Below, one piece after another: positions 19,427 through 28,360 of a stretch of DNA of 64,000 bases (position 1 is its first letter; the number at the start of each line of letters is the position of its first letter). The translations under genes and the position numbers were made by a program. The notes under the pieces are model-generated. The model made no database searches. It worked only from the letters and a program-made list of their open reading frames with translations, and was not told where the DNA came from. This DNA is from Streptomyces cellostaticus (GTDB lineage: Bacteria > Actinomycetota > Actinomycetes > Streptomycetales > Streptomycetaceae). Location of the stretch: positions 1-64,000 of the forward strand of contig NZ_KQ948036.1 in assembly GCF_001513965.1 (NCBI RefSeq). The letters run 5' to 3'.

Positions 19427-21379
19427 TCAGCCGGTGTGCACGCGCGGGCGCCGGCCGCGGTCCGGTTCCGCCTCGCGCAGGACCTCGCGGGTGACCGGGG
19501 CGACTTCGCCCTGCCCGAAGAGGAAGAAGCGCAGGAAGTTGGCGAACGGGTTGCCCTCGGTCCACTCGAAGTAGATGTGCGGGGTGCAGCTCGTCCTGTC
19601 CCGGACATGGAGGAGGAGCGCGGCCAGGGCGTTGGGGATGGAGGAGGACTCCAGGGTCAGCACCCGGTAGCGGTCGTGCAGGACCTCGCCGCGTACGGTC
19701 AGGCTCGCCTCGAACTCGGAGGGGTCGGTGACCGTGACCTCGACGAAGACGAAGTCCTCCTGCTCGGGCATGTCGTTGTCGGCCCGGATCTGCTCGATCT
19801 TGTCGCGGTACTCGGCCTTGTCGCGCCGGTCGGGCTCATTGGCGATGAACCGCATCTTGCGGCTGGCCATATCCCTGACGAACCGTTCCGCCATGTCGTC
19901 CATCGTCACGCTGGTCACCCGCAGCTCGAAGGCGCGGGCCAGCCGGGACAGCAGCGAGACCAGGATGATGCCGGCGATGAAGCAGGCGCCGATCTTCACA
20001 CCGTCGGGACGCTCGATGACGTTCACGACGGTCGTGTAGAGGAACACCACCGAGATGACCGCGAACGTGACGGTCCAGCCGCGCTGGCCCGCCTTGTGCG
20101 CGGCGATGGTCACCGCGATCGCCGCGGAGCTGATCAGCACCAGCACACCGGTGGCGTAGGCGCCGCCCTGCGCGTCGACGTTGGCGTCGAAGATCCAGGT
20201 GACCAGGAAGGCGACCAGCGTGAAGACGATGACCATCGGGCGCACGGCCCGCGCCCAGTGCGGGGCCATGCCGTAGCGGGGCAGGTAGCGCGGCATCAGG
20301 TTGAGCAGACCGGCCATGGCGGAGGCGCCGGCGAACCACAGGATGGCGATGGTCGAGACGTCGTAGACCGTGCCGAAGGCGCCGCCCAGGTACTCGTGGG
20401 CGAGGTAGGCGAGCGCGCGGCCGTTGGCCGGGCCGCCGGGCTTGAAATCGTCCGCCGGGATCAGCAGCGTGGTGATGAAGCTGGTCGCGATCAGGAAGGC
20501 GCTCATGATCAGGGCGGCGGTGGTCAGCAGCTTCTTGGTGTCCCGGATCCGGCCGACCGGACGCTCCTCGGTGTCACCCTCGTCGCCCTCCACATGCGGC
20601 ATGACGGCGACGCCGGTCTCGAAGCCGGAGAGGCCGAGGGCGAGTTTCGGGAAGACGATCAGGGCCACGCCGATCATGACGAAGACGTTGCCGTGTTCCG
20701 CGGTCAGGGCGCTGGTCCAGTCGGTGATCACATGCCCGGCGGTCATGACGTGCCACAGGCCGACGATCACGACGACGACATTGAGCGCGAGGTAGATGCC
20801 GACCAGGGCGACGGCGACCCCGATGGCCTCCAGGAAGCCCTTGAGGAACACCGCGCCGAGCAGGGCCACCAGGAACAGGGTGATGAGCATCTGGTGGCTG
20901 TGGAGCGTGCTGGTGAGGTGCGGGTTCTCCACCAGGTGGGTGGAGGCGTCGGCGGCGGAGAGGGTGATGGTGATGAGGAAGTCGGTGGCCGCGAAGCCCA
21001 GCAGGGTCAGCACGAACAGCTTGCCCTGCCAGAAGGAGAGCAGCCGCTCCAGCATGGAGATGGAACCCTCGCCGTGCGGGCTCTCCTCGGCGACCCGGCG
21101 GTACACCGGAAGTGCGCCCGCCAGGGTGACTATGACGAGCACGATGGTCGCGATGGGCGACAGCAGACCGGCGGCCAGGGCCGCGATGCCCGGCTGGTAA
21201 CCGAGGGTCGAGAAGTAGTCCACACCCGTCAGGCACATCACGCGCCACCAGCGCTGGCCTTTGTGCGCGGGCTCCGGCTCGGCGTGGGGTCCGGTGAGGC
21301 CACCGTGCTTGCCCATGTCGGACAGCCCCTCCAGCATCCAGGCGCGCAGGCGACTGGGGGGGTGCTCGGTCGTGACCAT
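19427..21379 (-). CDS. APC superfamily amino-acid/cation permease with C-terminal cytoplasmic domain
   Basis: This 650-aa membrane protein has about twelve transmembrane helices (first GVDYFSTLGYQPGIAALAAG) and a soluble C-terminal part of roughly 170 residues (RKMRFIANEPDRRDKAEYR onward). APC-family proteins of this length with a YFSTLGYQPG start are annotated as amino-acid permeases; some relatives are potassium importers of the KimA type. Substrate is not assignable here. ATG 21379 has AGGAG 8 nt upstream. It stands alone on the minus strand. Confidence 0.75.
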   Translation of the reverse strand: MVTTEHPPSRLRAWMLEGLSDMGKHGGLTGPHAEPEPAHKGQRWWRVMCLTGVDYFSTLGYQPGIAALAAGLLSPIATIVLVIVTLAGALPVYRRVAEESPHGEGSISMLERLLSFWQGKLFVLTLLGFAATDFLITITLSAADASTHLVENPHLTSTLHSHQMLITLFLVALLGAVFLKGFLEAIGVAVALVGIYLALNVVVVIVGLWHVMTAGHVITDWTSALTAEHGNVFVMIGVALIVFPKLALGLSGFETGVAVMPHVEGDEGDTEERPVGRIRDTKKLLTTAALIMSAFLIATSFITTLLIPADDFKPGGPANGRALAYLAHEYLGGAFGTVYDVSTIAILWFAGASAMAGLLNLMPRYLPRYGMAPHWARAVRPMVIVFTLVAFLVTWIFDANVDAQGGAYATGVLVLISSAAIAVTIAAHKAGQRGWTVTFAVISVVFLYTTVVNVIERPDGVKIGACFIAGIILVSLLSRLARAFELRVTSVTMDDMAERFVRDMASRKMRFIANEPDRRDKAEYRDKIEQIRADNDMPEQEDFVFVEVTVTDPSEFEASLTVRGEVLHDRYRVLTLESSSIPNALAALLLHVRDRTSCTPHIYFEWTEGNPFANFLRFFLFGQGEVAPVTREVLREAEPDRGRRPRVHTG

Positions 21380-21746
21380 CGGCGTGCTCCTGGTGTGCGG
21401 CTCAGCTGTTTCCGGCCATCACGCGGACGGCGGCACCAGCGTATGCAGAGCGTGACGTCAGGGCCCACGGATCGGTGGTCCGAGGGCGTCAATCTTGCGT
21501 TAAGAAAGACCCGGCAGGAGGAGGCGGCGTATCAAGAAGCGGAGGCCGGAAGCCCGCGGGGCGCTATGGACTGTAGGGGGCGCGAGGGCCGCGGATTCCG
21601 GACCGGACACCGTGCGTCATCTCGTACGACGTCTCCATGCTGCCCCGGCCGAAGGGGATCCGCAGCCGCAGCGCCAGGCGCTCAAGCCCGCCGTTCCAGA
21701 TGCCCGATGTCTTGAACACCGTCAAAGAGGGCCGGCGGTGAAGCCG

Positions 21747-22277
21747 TCACAGGCCCCGGGTGTCCATGCGCAGATGCCAGGCGTTGCGCCGGTGGACGGC
21801 CACGAGGTCGGACTCCAGGGGCGACGGCGGCACCGCGAGGACCGGGCAGACGGCGTGGGTGAGGCAGTGCCGGGAGACCCGTCCCGAGAAGGCGCGTTGC
21901 AGTCCGCGCCGGCCCGCGCCCACGACCAGGAGGTCGTGCTCGCGGTCCGCGGTCGCCACCAGCGCCCTGCCCGGGGTGCCGCGCACGATGACGGCGTGCA
22001 GCGGCACGCCAGGGCCGTCCTCGCCGAAGATCTCGTCGAGCACGGACGCCAGCCGCTGCTTGGCGAGCCGCTGCCACTCCTCGACCAGCAGTCCGGCGGC
22101 GGGCGTGCGGCGTGCGGCGGGATCACCGCCGGGCGGTTCCCAGGCCAGCACCGGCCATAGCTCGGCTCCCAGGCGCCGGGCCAGCGCGGCGGCCCGGCGC
22201 AGGGCCGTGACGCTGCCCAGGGAGCCGCTCACACCGACCACCACACGGGGGGCAGCCGAGGCGTCGTAACCGGACAT
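21747..22277 (-). CDS. Universal stress protein (UspA family, single domain)
   Basis: This 176-aa protein has the Usp alpha/beta fold: VVVGVSGSLGSVTALRRAA at the N-terminus and the nucleotide-binding signature HDLLVVGAGRRGLQRAFSGRVSRHCLTHAVCPVLAVP (G-x2-G-x9-GS-like). Such proteins bind ATP or AMP and accumulate under stress. ATG 22277 has GAGGAG 9-10 nt upstream on the minus strand. A 30-residue C-terminal extension follows the core. Adjacent genes give no functional clue. Confidence 0.85.
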   Translation of the reverse strand: MSGYDASAAPRVVVGVSGSLGSVTALRRAAALARRLGAELWPVLAWEPPGGDPAARRTPAAGLLVEEWQRLAKQRLASVLDEIFGEDGPGVPLHAVIVRGTPGRALVATADREHDLLVVGAGRRGLQRAFSGRVSRHCLTHAVCPVLAVPPSPLESDLVAVHRRNAWHLRMDTRGL

Positions 22278-22593
22278 GGCTTCACCGCTCCTCACGGGTG
22301 TCCGCGGGCCTTTCCCATGGACGGACCCGCGCGCATGGCCTCCCTCTCATCCCACTCCTGCGCGGGCGATTCGACCAGTCGGCAGACGCTCTTCCCGACA
22401 GGTTCCTGACGCACTCGGGCACCTCGCCCCGGGCTCCCGTCAGCGTCGCGTCAGCATCGCCCCCGTCCCCGTCAGCATCGCGTCATGAGGCGTCGGCCGA
22501 CCGGCTCGGGCGGGCATAGCGTCGAGGCAGCCCCGGCCCGCCTCCCCGCGTCCGGGGCACTCAAGGCCCACCCATCCGCCCAGGAGGCGACCC

Positions 22594-22944
22594 ATGCCCG
22601 AACTCCTCTGTGCCGACGACCCGGAGCCTTCCGAACGCACCCCGGCCGGACCCTTGTACGTGCCCGTCCGGCCGGGACCCGCCGGGTGCGCGACCCGCTT
22701 GTTCCGCACGCCCCTGGGCGACCGCACGGCCGTCGCCTTCACCTCCGTGCGTCGTCTGGCCGGCACGCTCGGCCCCGATCAGCCGTGGATCCGGCTCGCC
22801 GAGCCCGCGCTGCGCGCGCTCACGGCGCCGCTCGGCGTCACCGCCCTCGCCGTCGACCCCTCGTTCTCGGCGCCGGCACCCGGACCCGCCGCTGCGGCCA
22901 TCCCGCTCCCGGCCCTGCGCGGCATGGAGGTGAGCACCCGATGA
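22594..22944 (+). CDS. SAV_915-like hypothetical protein
   Basis: This 116-aa protein has the pattern LYVPVRPGPAGCATRLFRTPLGDRTAVAFTS, then LAxxLGPDQPWIRLAEPALRAL, which I recall from the small Streptomyces SAV_915 family (distantly SseB-like). No catalytic motif is evident. ATG 22594 follows AGGAGG by 8 nt. The stop overlaps the lysA start by 4 bp (ATGA), so it is co-translated with lysA. Function unknown. Confidence 0.6.
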   Translation: MPELLCADDPEPSERTPAGPLYVPVRPGPAGCATRLFRTPLGDRTAVAFTSVRRLAGTLGPDQPWIRLAEPALRALTAPLGVTALAVDPSFSAPAPGPAAAAIPLPALRGMEVSTR

Positions 22945-24263
22945 CGACCCTGCACGAGGCCGCAGTGCGCACGGACCTCTCCGTCTGGCCCGCCTCCACC
23001 ACCGAGCCCCGCCCGGGCGATCCGGCCGTCGGCGGCGTGCCGCTGGCCGAGATCGCGGACCGCTTCGGCACCCCCGTCTACGTCCTCGACGAGGGCGAGG
23101 TGCGCGAGCGCTGCCGCGCCTACCGCCAGGCCTTCTACGACGCCGAAGTCCTCTACGCGGCCAAGGCGTTCCTGTGCCGTGCCATGATCCGCTGGACGGC
23201 CGAGGAGGGCCTGGGCCTGGACGTCTGCTCGGCCGGTGAGCTGGAGCTGGCGGTCACCGCCGGGTTCCCGCCCGAGCGGATCGTGCTGCACGGCAACGCC
23301 AAGTCGCCGCACGACCTGGAGACCGCGCTGCGCCTCGGAGTGGGCCGCATCGTGATCGACAGTCCCACGGAGATCGCCCGGCTGGCCGCCGCCCTCGGGC
23401 CCGACGGCCGGCAGCGCGTGCTGGTCCGGGTGGTGCCCGGGATCGGCGCGGGCGCGCACGACAAGATCCGGACCGGTACCGAGGACCAGAAGTTCGGCCT
23501 CTCCGTCTCCGACGGCCACGCCCAGCACGCCATCGCCCGCATCCTCGACCAGCCGCAGCTCCGGCTGACCGGACTGCACTGTCACCTGGGCTCGCAGATC
23601 ACCAGCGTGAAGCCGTACGTCACCGCCGTGCGCCGCATGGTCGGCCTCATGGCCCGGCTGCGCGACCAGCACGGCCTCGCACTGCCCGAACTCGACCTCG
23701 GCGGCGGCCACGGCATCGCCTACCGCCCCGGCGAACCGGCCCTCGACCCGGCCGTTCTGGCCCGCAGGGTCCGCGCCGAACTCACCGCGGCCTGCGCGGC
23801 CGCCGAACTCCCGGTGCCCCGCCTGATCATCGAACCCGGCCGGGCGATCGCCGGACCCGCAGGTGTCGCCGTCTACCACGTGCTGGCCGTCAAACGCACC
23901 GGCGCCCGCACCTTCGTGGCCGTCGACGGCGGCATGAGCGACAACCCGCGGCCCGCCCTGTACGGCGTCCGGTACGCGCCCCGCCTCATCGGGCGGCCCG
24001 CCGCCGAGCCCCTGACCCCGGTGACCGTCGTGGGCCGGCACTGCGAGGCCGGTGACGTCCTCGCCGAGGCCGAACTCCCTGCCGACGTACGCCCGGGCGA
24101 CCTGCTCGCCGTCCCCGTGGCCGGGGCCTATCAGCTCTCCATGGCCTCCGCCTACAACCTGGTCGGCCGCCCGCCCGTGGTCGCCGTGCGCGCCGGCCGC
24201 GCCCGGCTGCTGGTCCGCCGGGAGTCCCTGGCCGACCTGCGCAGCCGGGACGTGGGCGTCTGA
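22941..24263 (+). CDS. lysA: Diaminopimelate decarboxylase
   Basis: This 440-aa PLP enzyme of the alanine-racemase fold converts meso-diaminopimelate to lysine. YAAKAF holds the PLP lysine, HCHLGSQ the substrate histidine region, ELDLGGGHGIAY the phosphate-binding glycine loop, EPGRAIAGPAG a PLP contact, and CEAGD the second active-site cysteine motif from the partner subunit. ATG 22941 overlaps the upstream stop. Streptomyces genomes often carry more than one lysA-like gene, so this copy may be a paralogue of the housekeeping enzyme. A terminator follows. Confidence 0.9.
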   Translation: MTTLHEAAVRTDLSVWPASTTEPRPGDPAVGGVPLAEIADRFGTPVYVLDEGEVRERCRAYRQAFYDAEVLYAAKAFLCRAMIRWTAEEGLGLDVCSAGELELAVTAGFPPERIVLHGNAKSPHDLETALRLGVGRIVIDSPTEIARLAAALGPDGRQRVLVRVVPGIGAGAHDKIRTGTEDQKFGLSVSDGHAQHAIARILDQPQLRLTGLHCHLGSQITSVKPYVTAVRRMVGLMARLRDQHGLALPELDLGGGHGIAYRPGEPALDPAVLARRVRAELTAACAAAELPVPRLIIEPGRAIAGPAGVAVYHVLAVKRTGARTFVAVDGGMSDNPRPALYGVRYAPRLIGRPAAEPLTPVTVVGRHCEAGDVLAEAELPADVRPGDLLAVPVAGAYQLSMASAYNLVGRPPVVAVRAGRARLLVRRESLADLRSRDVGV

Positions 24264-24285
24264 CGCTCCGTCGCACCCCCCGACT

Positions 24286-24331
24286 CCCGGGTGGGCCGGT
24301 CTTCCTTCCCTCGCCGGCCGGCCCGCCCGGG
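24286..24331 (+). terminator. Terminator after lysA
   Basis: CCCGGGTGGGCCGG (24286-24299) pairs with CCGGCCCGCCCGGG (24318-24331), 14 bp with one G-T pair, followed by a short T-rich stretch. Confidence 0.65.
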
Positions 24332-24398
24332 CCCTGCTTTCGTTCCGTCCGCCCTGCCGAGTCCACCGTAGAGGGCCAGTGAGATTCGCCGCCAGGTT

Positions 24399-24409
24399 CG
24401 AAACGTTCG
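24399..24409. promoter_or_regulatory. CGAA-N3-TTCG operator-like site upstream of the GH43 gene
   Basis: CGAAACGTTCG, inside the near-palindrome TTCGAAACGTTCGA, ends 18 nt before the GH43 start. The same motif class recurs three times before the ABC importer, which suggests common control by a LacI-type xylan regulator encoded elsewhere. Confidence 0.6.
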
Positions 24410-24427
24410 ACTCCCTGTGAGGCGGAC

Positions 24428-25895
24428 ATGCGGACGTACGACAACCCGGTCCTTCCCGGTTTTCCACCCCGACCCGAGCGTGTGCCGGGTGGGGGACGAC
24501 CACTACCTCGTCTGCTCCGGCTTCGAGTACTCCCCCGGCATCCCGCTCTTCCACAGCCGGGATCTGGTGCACTGGCGCCAGATCGGCAACGTCCTCGACC
24601 GGCCGGGGCAGTGGGCGCTGCCGGACGAGGTGCGCCGGCCTCCGGCGGGATCTACGCGCCGACCATCCGGCATCACGACGGACTCTTCCACGTGGTCACC
24701 ACCTGCGTCGGCGGCGGAGGGACCTTCCTCGTCACCGCCGAGCGCCCGGAGGGTCCGTGGTCGGACCCGGTGTGGATCGACCTGCCGGGCATCGACCCGG
24801 ACCTCGCCTGGGACGAGGACGGCCAGTGCTGGTGCGCGATGGCCGGGGTCACGGTCGCGCGGATCGACCCGCGGACCGGACGGGTGCTCGAAGGGCCGTT
24901 GCCGATGTGGTCCGGCATCGGTCTCCGGGACCCGGAGGCGCCGCACCTGTACCGGAACGGCGACTGGTGGTACCTGCTGCTCGCCGAGGGCGGCACCGCG
25001 CTCGGCCACGGTGTCCCGGCCGCCCGGGCCCGCTCCCCGCGCGGGCCCTGGGAAGCGGCGCCGGTGAACCCGCTGCTGTCCCACCGCGGCACCGGCCTGC
25101 CCGTCCAGTGCACCGGCCACGCCGATCTCGTCCAGGCGGCCGAGGGCAGCTGGTGGATGGTGCTGCCCGGTACGCGGCCGCGCGGCTACTTCCCGGAGTT
25201 CCACGTCCTCGGCCGGGAGACCTTCCTGGTGGCCCCGGGTGGGGCCGGTGCGGGAGCGGCACCCGGCACCGGCCGCCTGGGCACCCCTTGCGCCGCCGCC
25301 CGTCCGGGACGACTTCACCGATCCGGTCCTCGCGCCGCACCGGATATCCCCGCGCCGCAGGCCCGACGGCTGCTGGTCCCTGGACGAGCGGCCCGGACGG
25401 CTGACGCTGACGGCCACCGGTGACAGCCTCGACCGGCCCGGACACACCTTCGTCGGCCGCCGCCGGCAGCACCCCGACTGCCGGGCCGCCGTGCTGCTGG
25501 ACCCCGGGCCGGCGCGGGCCGGGCTGTCCGTCCGCCTGGACGAGGCCCACCACTACGACCTGGAGGTGAGCGGGGGAGTGGCGGCCGTGTTCGCCCGGAT
25601 CGGCCCGCTGCGCCGGTGCATCGCCCACCACCCGGTGCCGGCGGGCCGGGTCACCCTGGCCGTGGACATCCGCGCGACGCGGCACCCCGGACCCGGGTCC
25701 GGCCCCGACACCGTCGCCTTCTCGGTCGAAACTTCCGAAGCCATCGTTCGGCTGGCCGAACTGGACGGCCGCTATCTGTCCACCGAGGTGGCCACCGGGT
25801 TCACCGGCCGTGTCCTCGGCATGTACGTCACCGACGGGTCTGCGGCCTTCGACTGGTTCGACTACGAGCCCGCGAGCTGGTGCACGACACCTTGA
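24428..25895 (+). pseudogene. GH43 beta-xylosidase/arabinofuranosidase gene with three frame changes
   Basis: The translation reads as one GH43 enzyme only if the frame changes three times. MRTYDNPVLPGF is in the first frame. Then HPDPSVCRVGDDHYL through LPDEVR, carrying the catalytic-base Asp region, is in the second, because the T run at 24460-24463 looks one base too long. SGGIYAPTIRHHDG onward, with the PEAPHLYRNGDWWYL acid motif, returns to the first frame near 24640-24655. From about 25225-25245 the C-terminal concanavalin-like domain (APPPVRDDFTDPV...) is again in the other frame. The first two changes compensate each other. I infer a pseudogene or uncorrected sequence errors. An intact enzyme would release xylose or arabinose from oligosaccharides, which fits the downstream importer and xylanase. 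Confidence 0.8.
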
Positions 25896-25927
25896 CGCTC
25901 CCCACGCGCCTTTCTAGAGTCGCGGTT

Positions 25928-25959
25928 CGGAACGTTCGGGATTTGAGTCGAATGTTTCG
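25928..25959. promoter_or_regulatory. Two operator-like repeats upstream of bxlE
   Basis: CGGAACGTTCG (25928-25938) and CGAATGTTTCG (25949-25959) are 21 bp apart, two helical turns. Both fit CGAA-N3-TTCG (the first with one mismatch), consistent with a LacI-family repressor site. They lie about 100-130 bp before the importer start. Confidence 0.6.
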
Positions 25960-26040
25960 GCCCACCGGAATGCGGTGAACCAGTCGGCGGCATGCGGTGG
26001 GCCCCGCCTTTTCTCGTCGGGACCCTCTCCGAAGCAACTC

Positions 26041-26051
26041 CGAAAGTTTCG
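26041..26051. promoter_or_regulatory. Perfect CGAAA-G-TTTCG palindrome over the bxlE leader
   Basis: This 11-bp palindrome directly precedes the Shine-Dalgarno AAGGAG (26052-26057) of bxlE. It resembles the short CGAA/TTCG inverted repeats I recall for Streptomyces BxlR-type xylan regulators. Confidence 0.65.
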
Positions 26052-26060
26052 AAGGAGCGC

Positions 26061-27359
26061 ATGATGGGCGACCCTGCACTGTCCCGCCGCGGCTTCCTGG
26101 CGGCCTCCGTCGCCGCCGGTCTCGGTGTGACCGCACTCAGCGGCTGTGGCGGCGACTCGGACGGAGGGTCGTCCTCGGGGACGACCACGATCGAGTGGTG
26201 GAACATCTCGACCACGGAGCCGACCAAGACCGTGTGGGCCTCTCTGGCCCAACAGTTCGAGGCCCAGAACCCCAAGGTCAAGGTGAAGATCGTCCAGCTG
26301 GAGAACGACGCCTACAAATCGAAGATGACCGCACTGACCGCCTCGGGGAAGCTGCCGGACATCTTCCACGCCTGGGGCGGCGGCGTGCTGAAGCAGCAGG
26401 TCGACGCGGGGCTGGTGGAGGACCTGACCGACCGCACCCAGCCGTGGGCCGACGGGCTGCTGTCCGTGTCGAAACAGCCCTACCTCCTGGACGGCAAGCT
26501 GTACGGCGTCCCGTTCGACATCGGCATGATCGGCTTCTGGTACAACAAGGCGCTCTTCAAGAAGGCCGGGATCAGCGCGCCCCCCGCCACCTGGAGCGGC
26601 TTCCTGGACGCCGTGAAGAAGCTGAAGTCCGCCGGGATCACCCCGATCGGCCTGGCCGGCAAGGAGAGCTGGACCGGCATGTACTACTGGGCGTATCTCG
26701 CGATGCGCACCGCGGGCGTCGACGCCCTGCAACAGGCCGACAAGAACAAGGACTTCACCGGCGACGGCTTCGTCCAGGCCGGGCAGCACCTGAAGGACCT
26801 CGTCGCACTCCAGCCCTTCCAGCGGGGTTTCCTCGGCGCCGCCTACTCCTCCCCGACCGGGCAGGCCGCGGCCGTCGGCAACGGCAAGGCGGCCATGGAA
26901 CTCATGGGCCAGTGGGCGCCCGTCGTGGAGGCGGACGCCGGAAAGGGACTCGGCCGGGACCTCGGCTTCTTCCCGTTCCCCGCGGTGGAGGGCGGCGCCG
27001 GCAAGATCACCGAGGTGTTCGGCGGGGGCGGTGGCCACGCGCTGCGCAAGGGCGCACCGCAGGCGGCCGTGGACTTCCTGAAGTTCTTCGCCTCCGAGAC
27101 CACCGACCGGGAGCTGGTGAAGAAGACCGGTGTCCTCCCGGTCGTACCGGGGGCCGACAGCGCCCTCACCGACGCCAACATCAAGGCCGTACAGGCCCAG
27201 CTGAAGGGCGCCACCGGCTTCCAGCTCTACCTCGACCAGGCGTACGCCCCTGCGCTCGGGCAGCAGGTCAATGACAGCGTGGCCGGGCTGATCGCCGGTT
27301 CCAAGTCCCCGCAGCAGGTCACGGACGCGATCACGAGGACCGCGAAGGAAGAGCAGTAG
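26061..27359 (+). CDS. bxlE: Xylo-oligosaccharide-type ABC transporter solute-binding lipoprotein
   Basis: This sugar-binding protein of about 432 aa belongs to solute-binding family 1. The N-terminus is a twin-arginine lipoprotein signal (LSRRGFLAASVAAG, lipobox LSGC), then a Ser/Gly linker. TIEWWNISTTEPTK, LPDIFHAWGGGVLKQQ and FDIGMIGFWYNKALFKKAG are typical of the fold. ATG 26061 is given; ATG 26064 has better spacing to AAGGAG. The xylobiose assignment rests on the adjoining GH43 gene, GH10 xylanase and operator-like repeats. No ATPase gene is present, as is usual in Streptomyces, where MsiK serves many sugar importers. Confidence 0.75.
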   Translation: MMGDPALSRRGFLAASVAAGLGVTALSGCGGDSDGGSSSGTTTIEWWNISTTEPTKTVWASLAQQFEAQNPKVKVKIVQLENDAYKSKMTALTASGKLPDIFHAWGGGVLKQQVDAGLVEDLTDRTQPWADGLLSVSKQPYLLDGKLYGVPFDIGMIGFWYNKALFKKAGISAPPATWSGFLDAVKKLKSAGITPIGLAGKESWTGMYYWAYLAMRTAGVDALQQADKNKDFTGDGFVQAGQHLKDLVALQPFQRGFLGAAYSSPTGQAAAVGNGKAAMELMGQWAPVVEADAGKGLGRDLGFFPFPAVEGGAGKITEVFGGGGGHALRKGAPQAAVDFLKFFASETTDRELVKKTGVLPVVPGADSALTDANIKAVQAQLKGATGFQLYLDQAYAPALGQQVNDSVAGLIAGSKSPQQVTDAITRTAKEEQ

Positions 27360-27367
27360 GGGGCACG

Positions 27368-28360
27368 ATGACCTCCACCTTCCTGCCGGACAGGCGGAGC
27401 GGACCCGACGCCGGCCCGGTGCCTCCCGCGGCCGCCCGGCGGCCGCCGCGCCGGCGCACGCTGCACTGGCTCACCGCCGTCGGTCTCCAGCTGCCCGCCC
27501 TGGTCCTCTTCGGCGTCCTGGTCCTGCTGCCGATCCTGTTCGCGCTGTACGCGTCCTTCTTCCGCTGGGGCGGCTTCGGCATGCCCTCGAACTACACGGG
27601 CACCGACAACTTCAGCCGGCTCCTCCAGGACCCCGTGTTCCTCGGTGACTTGTGGCGCTGTCTGCTCCTGGTCGTGCTGTCGCTGGTGCTGCAACTGCCG
27701 TTCGCGCTCGCCATGGCGGTCCTGCTCAACCAGAAGGTGCGCGGCCGCGCGGTCTACCGGATGCTGTTCTTCGCGCCGTACGTGCTGTCGGAGGCCATCA
27801 CCGGCGTGCTGTTCAGCATGGTCTTCGCCCCGGGCGAGGGCCTCGCCGACCACCTCCTGGGCGGCATCGGTCTCGACGGGCTCGGCGGGGAGTGGTTCTC
27901 CGGCACCTCCACCGTGCTGGCCACCCTCTTCCTCGTCATGACCTGGAAGTACTTCGGCTTCCACATGATGCTCTACCTGGCCGGCCTCCAGACCATCCCG
28001 GCCGAGCTGACCGAGGCGGCGATCGTCGACGGCGCCGGGCCCTGGCAGCGCTTCCGGCACGTCACCCTGCCGCTGCTCGCGCCCACGCTGCGGATCAGCG
28101 TCTTCCTGTCCGTCATCGGGTCGATCCAGCTCTTCGACCTGGTGTGGGTGGTCACCGCGGGCGGCCCCGACCACCACTCCGAGACGATGGCCGTGACCCT
28201 GTTCCAGTACGGCTTCAAGCGCTACCAGGTCGGCTACGCCAGCGCGATCAGCGTGGTCATGTTCGCCATCAGTCTCGTCTTCGCCCTCACCTACCAGCGG
28301 TTCGTCCTGCGCCGCGACCTCGAAGGTGCCACCACGACCATGAGGGGAGCGGGAGCATGA
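27368..28360 (+). CDS. bxlF: Sugar ABC transporter permease (first)
   Basis: This 330-aa MalF-type permease has about six transmembrane helices after an Arg/Pro-rich N-terminus. The EAA motif TEAAIVDGAGPWQRFRHVTLP docks onto the ATPase. It is 8 bp after bxlE and overlaps bxlG by 4 bp, so the three genes form an operon. ATG 27368 has only a G-rich GGGGG upstream. Confidence 0.82.
   Translation: MTSTFLPDRRSGPDAGPVPPAAARRPPRRRTLHWLTAVGLQLPALVLFGVLVLLPILFALYASFFRWGGFGMPSNYTGTDNFSRLLQDPVFLGDLWRCLLLVVLSLVLQLPFALAMAVLLNQKVRGRAVYRMLFFAPYVLSEAITGVLFSMVFAPGEGLADHLLGGIGLDGLGGEWFSGTSTVLATLFLVMTWKYFGFHMMLYLAGLQTIPAELTEAAIVDGAGPWQRFRHVTLPLLAPTLRISVFLSVIGSIQLFDLVWVVTAGGPDHHSETMAVTLFQYGFKRYQVGYASAISVVMFAISLVFALTYQRFVLRRDLEGATTTMRGAGA

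Noticed and set aside
27652..28356. N-terminal extension of the second sugar permease
   Set aside because: It overlaps the first permease in another frame and lacks membrane character; ATG 28357 overlaps the previous stop.
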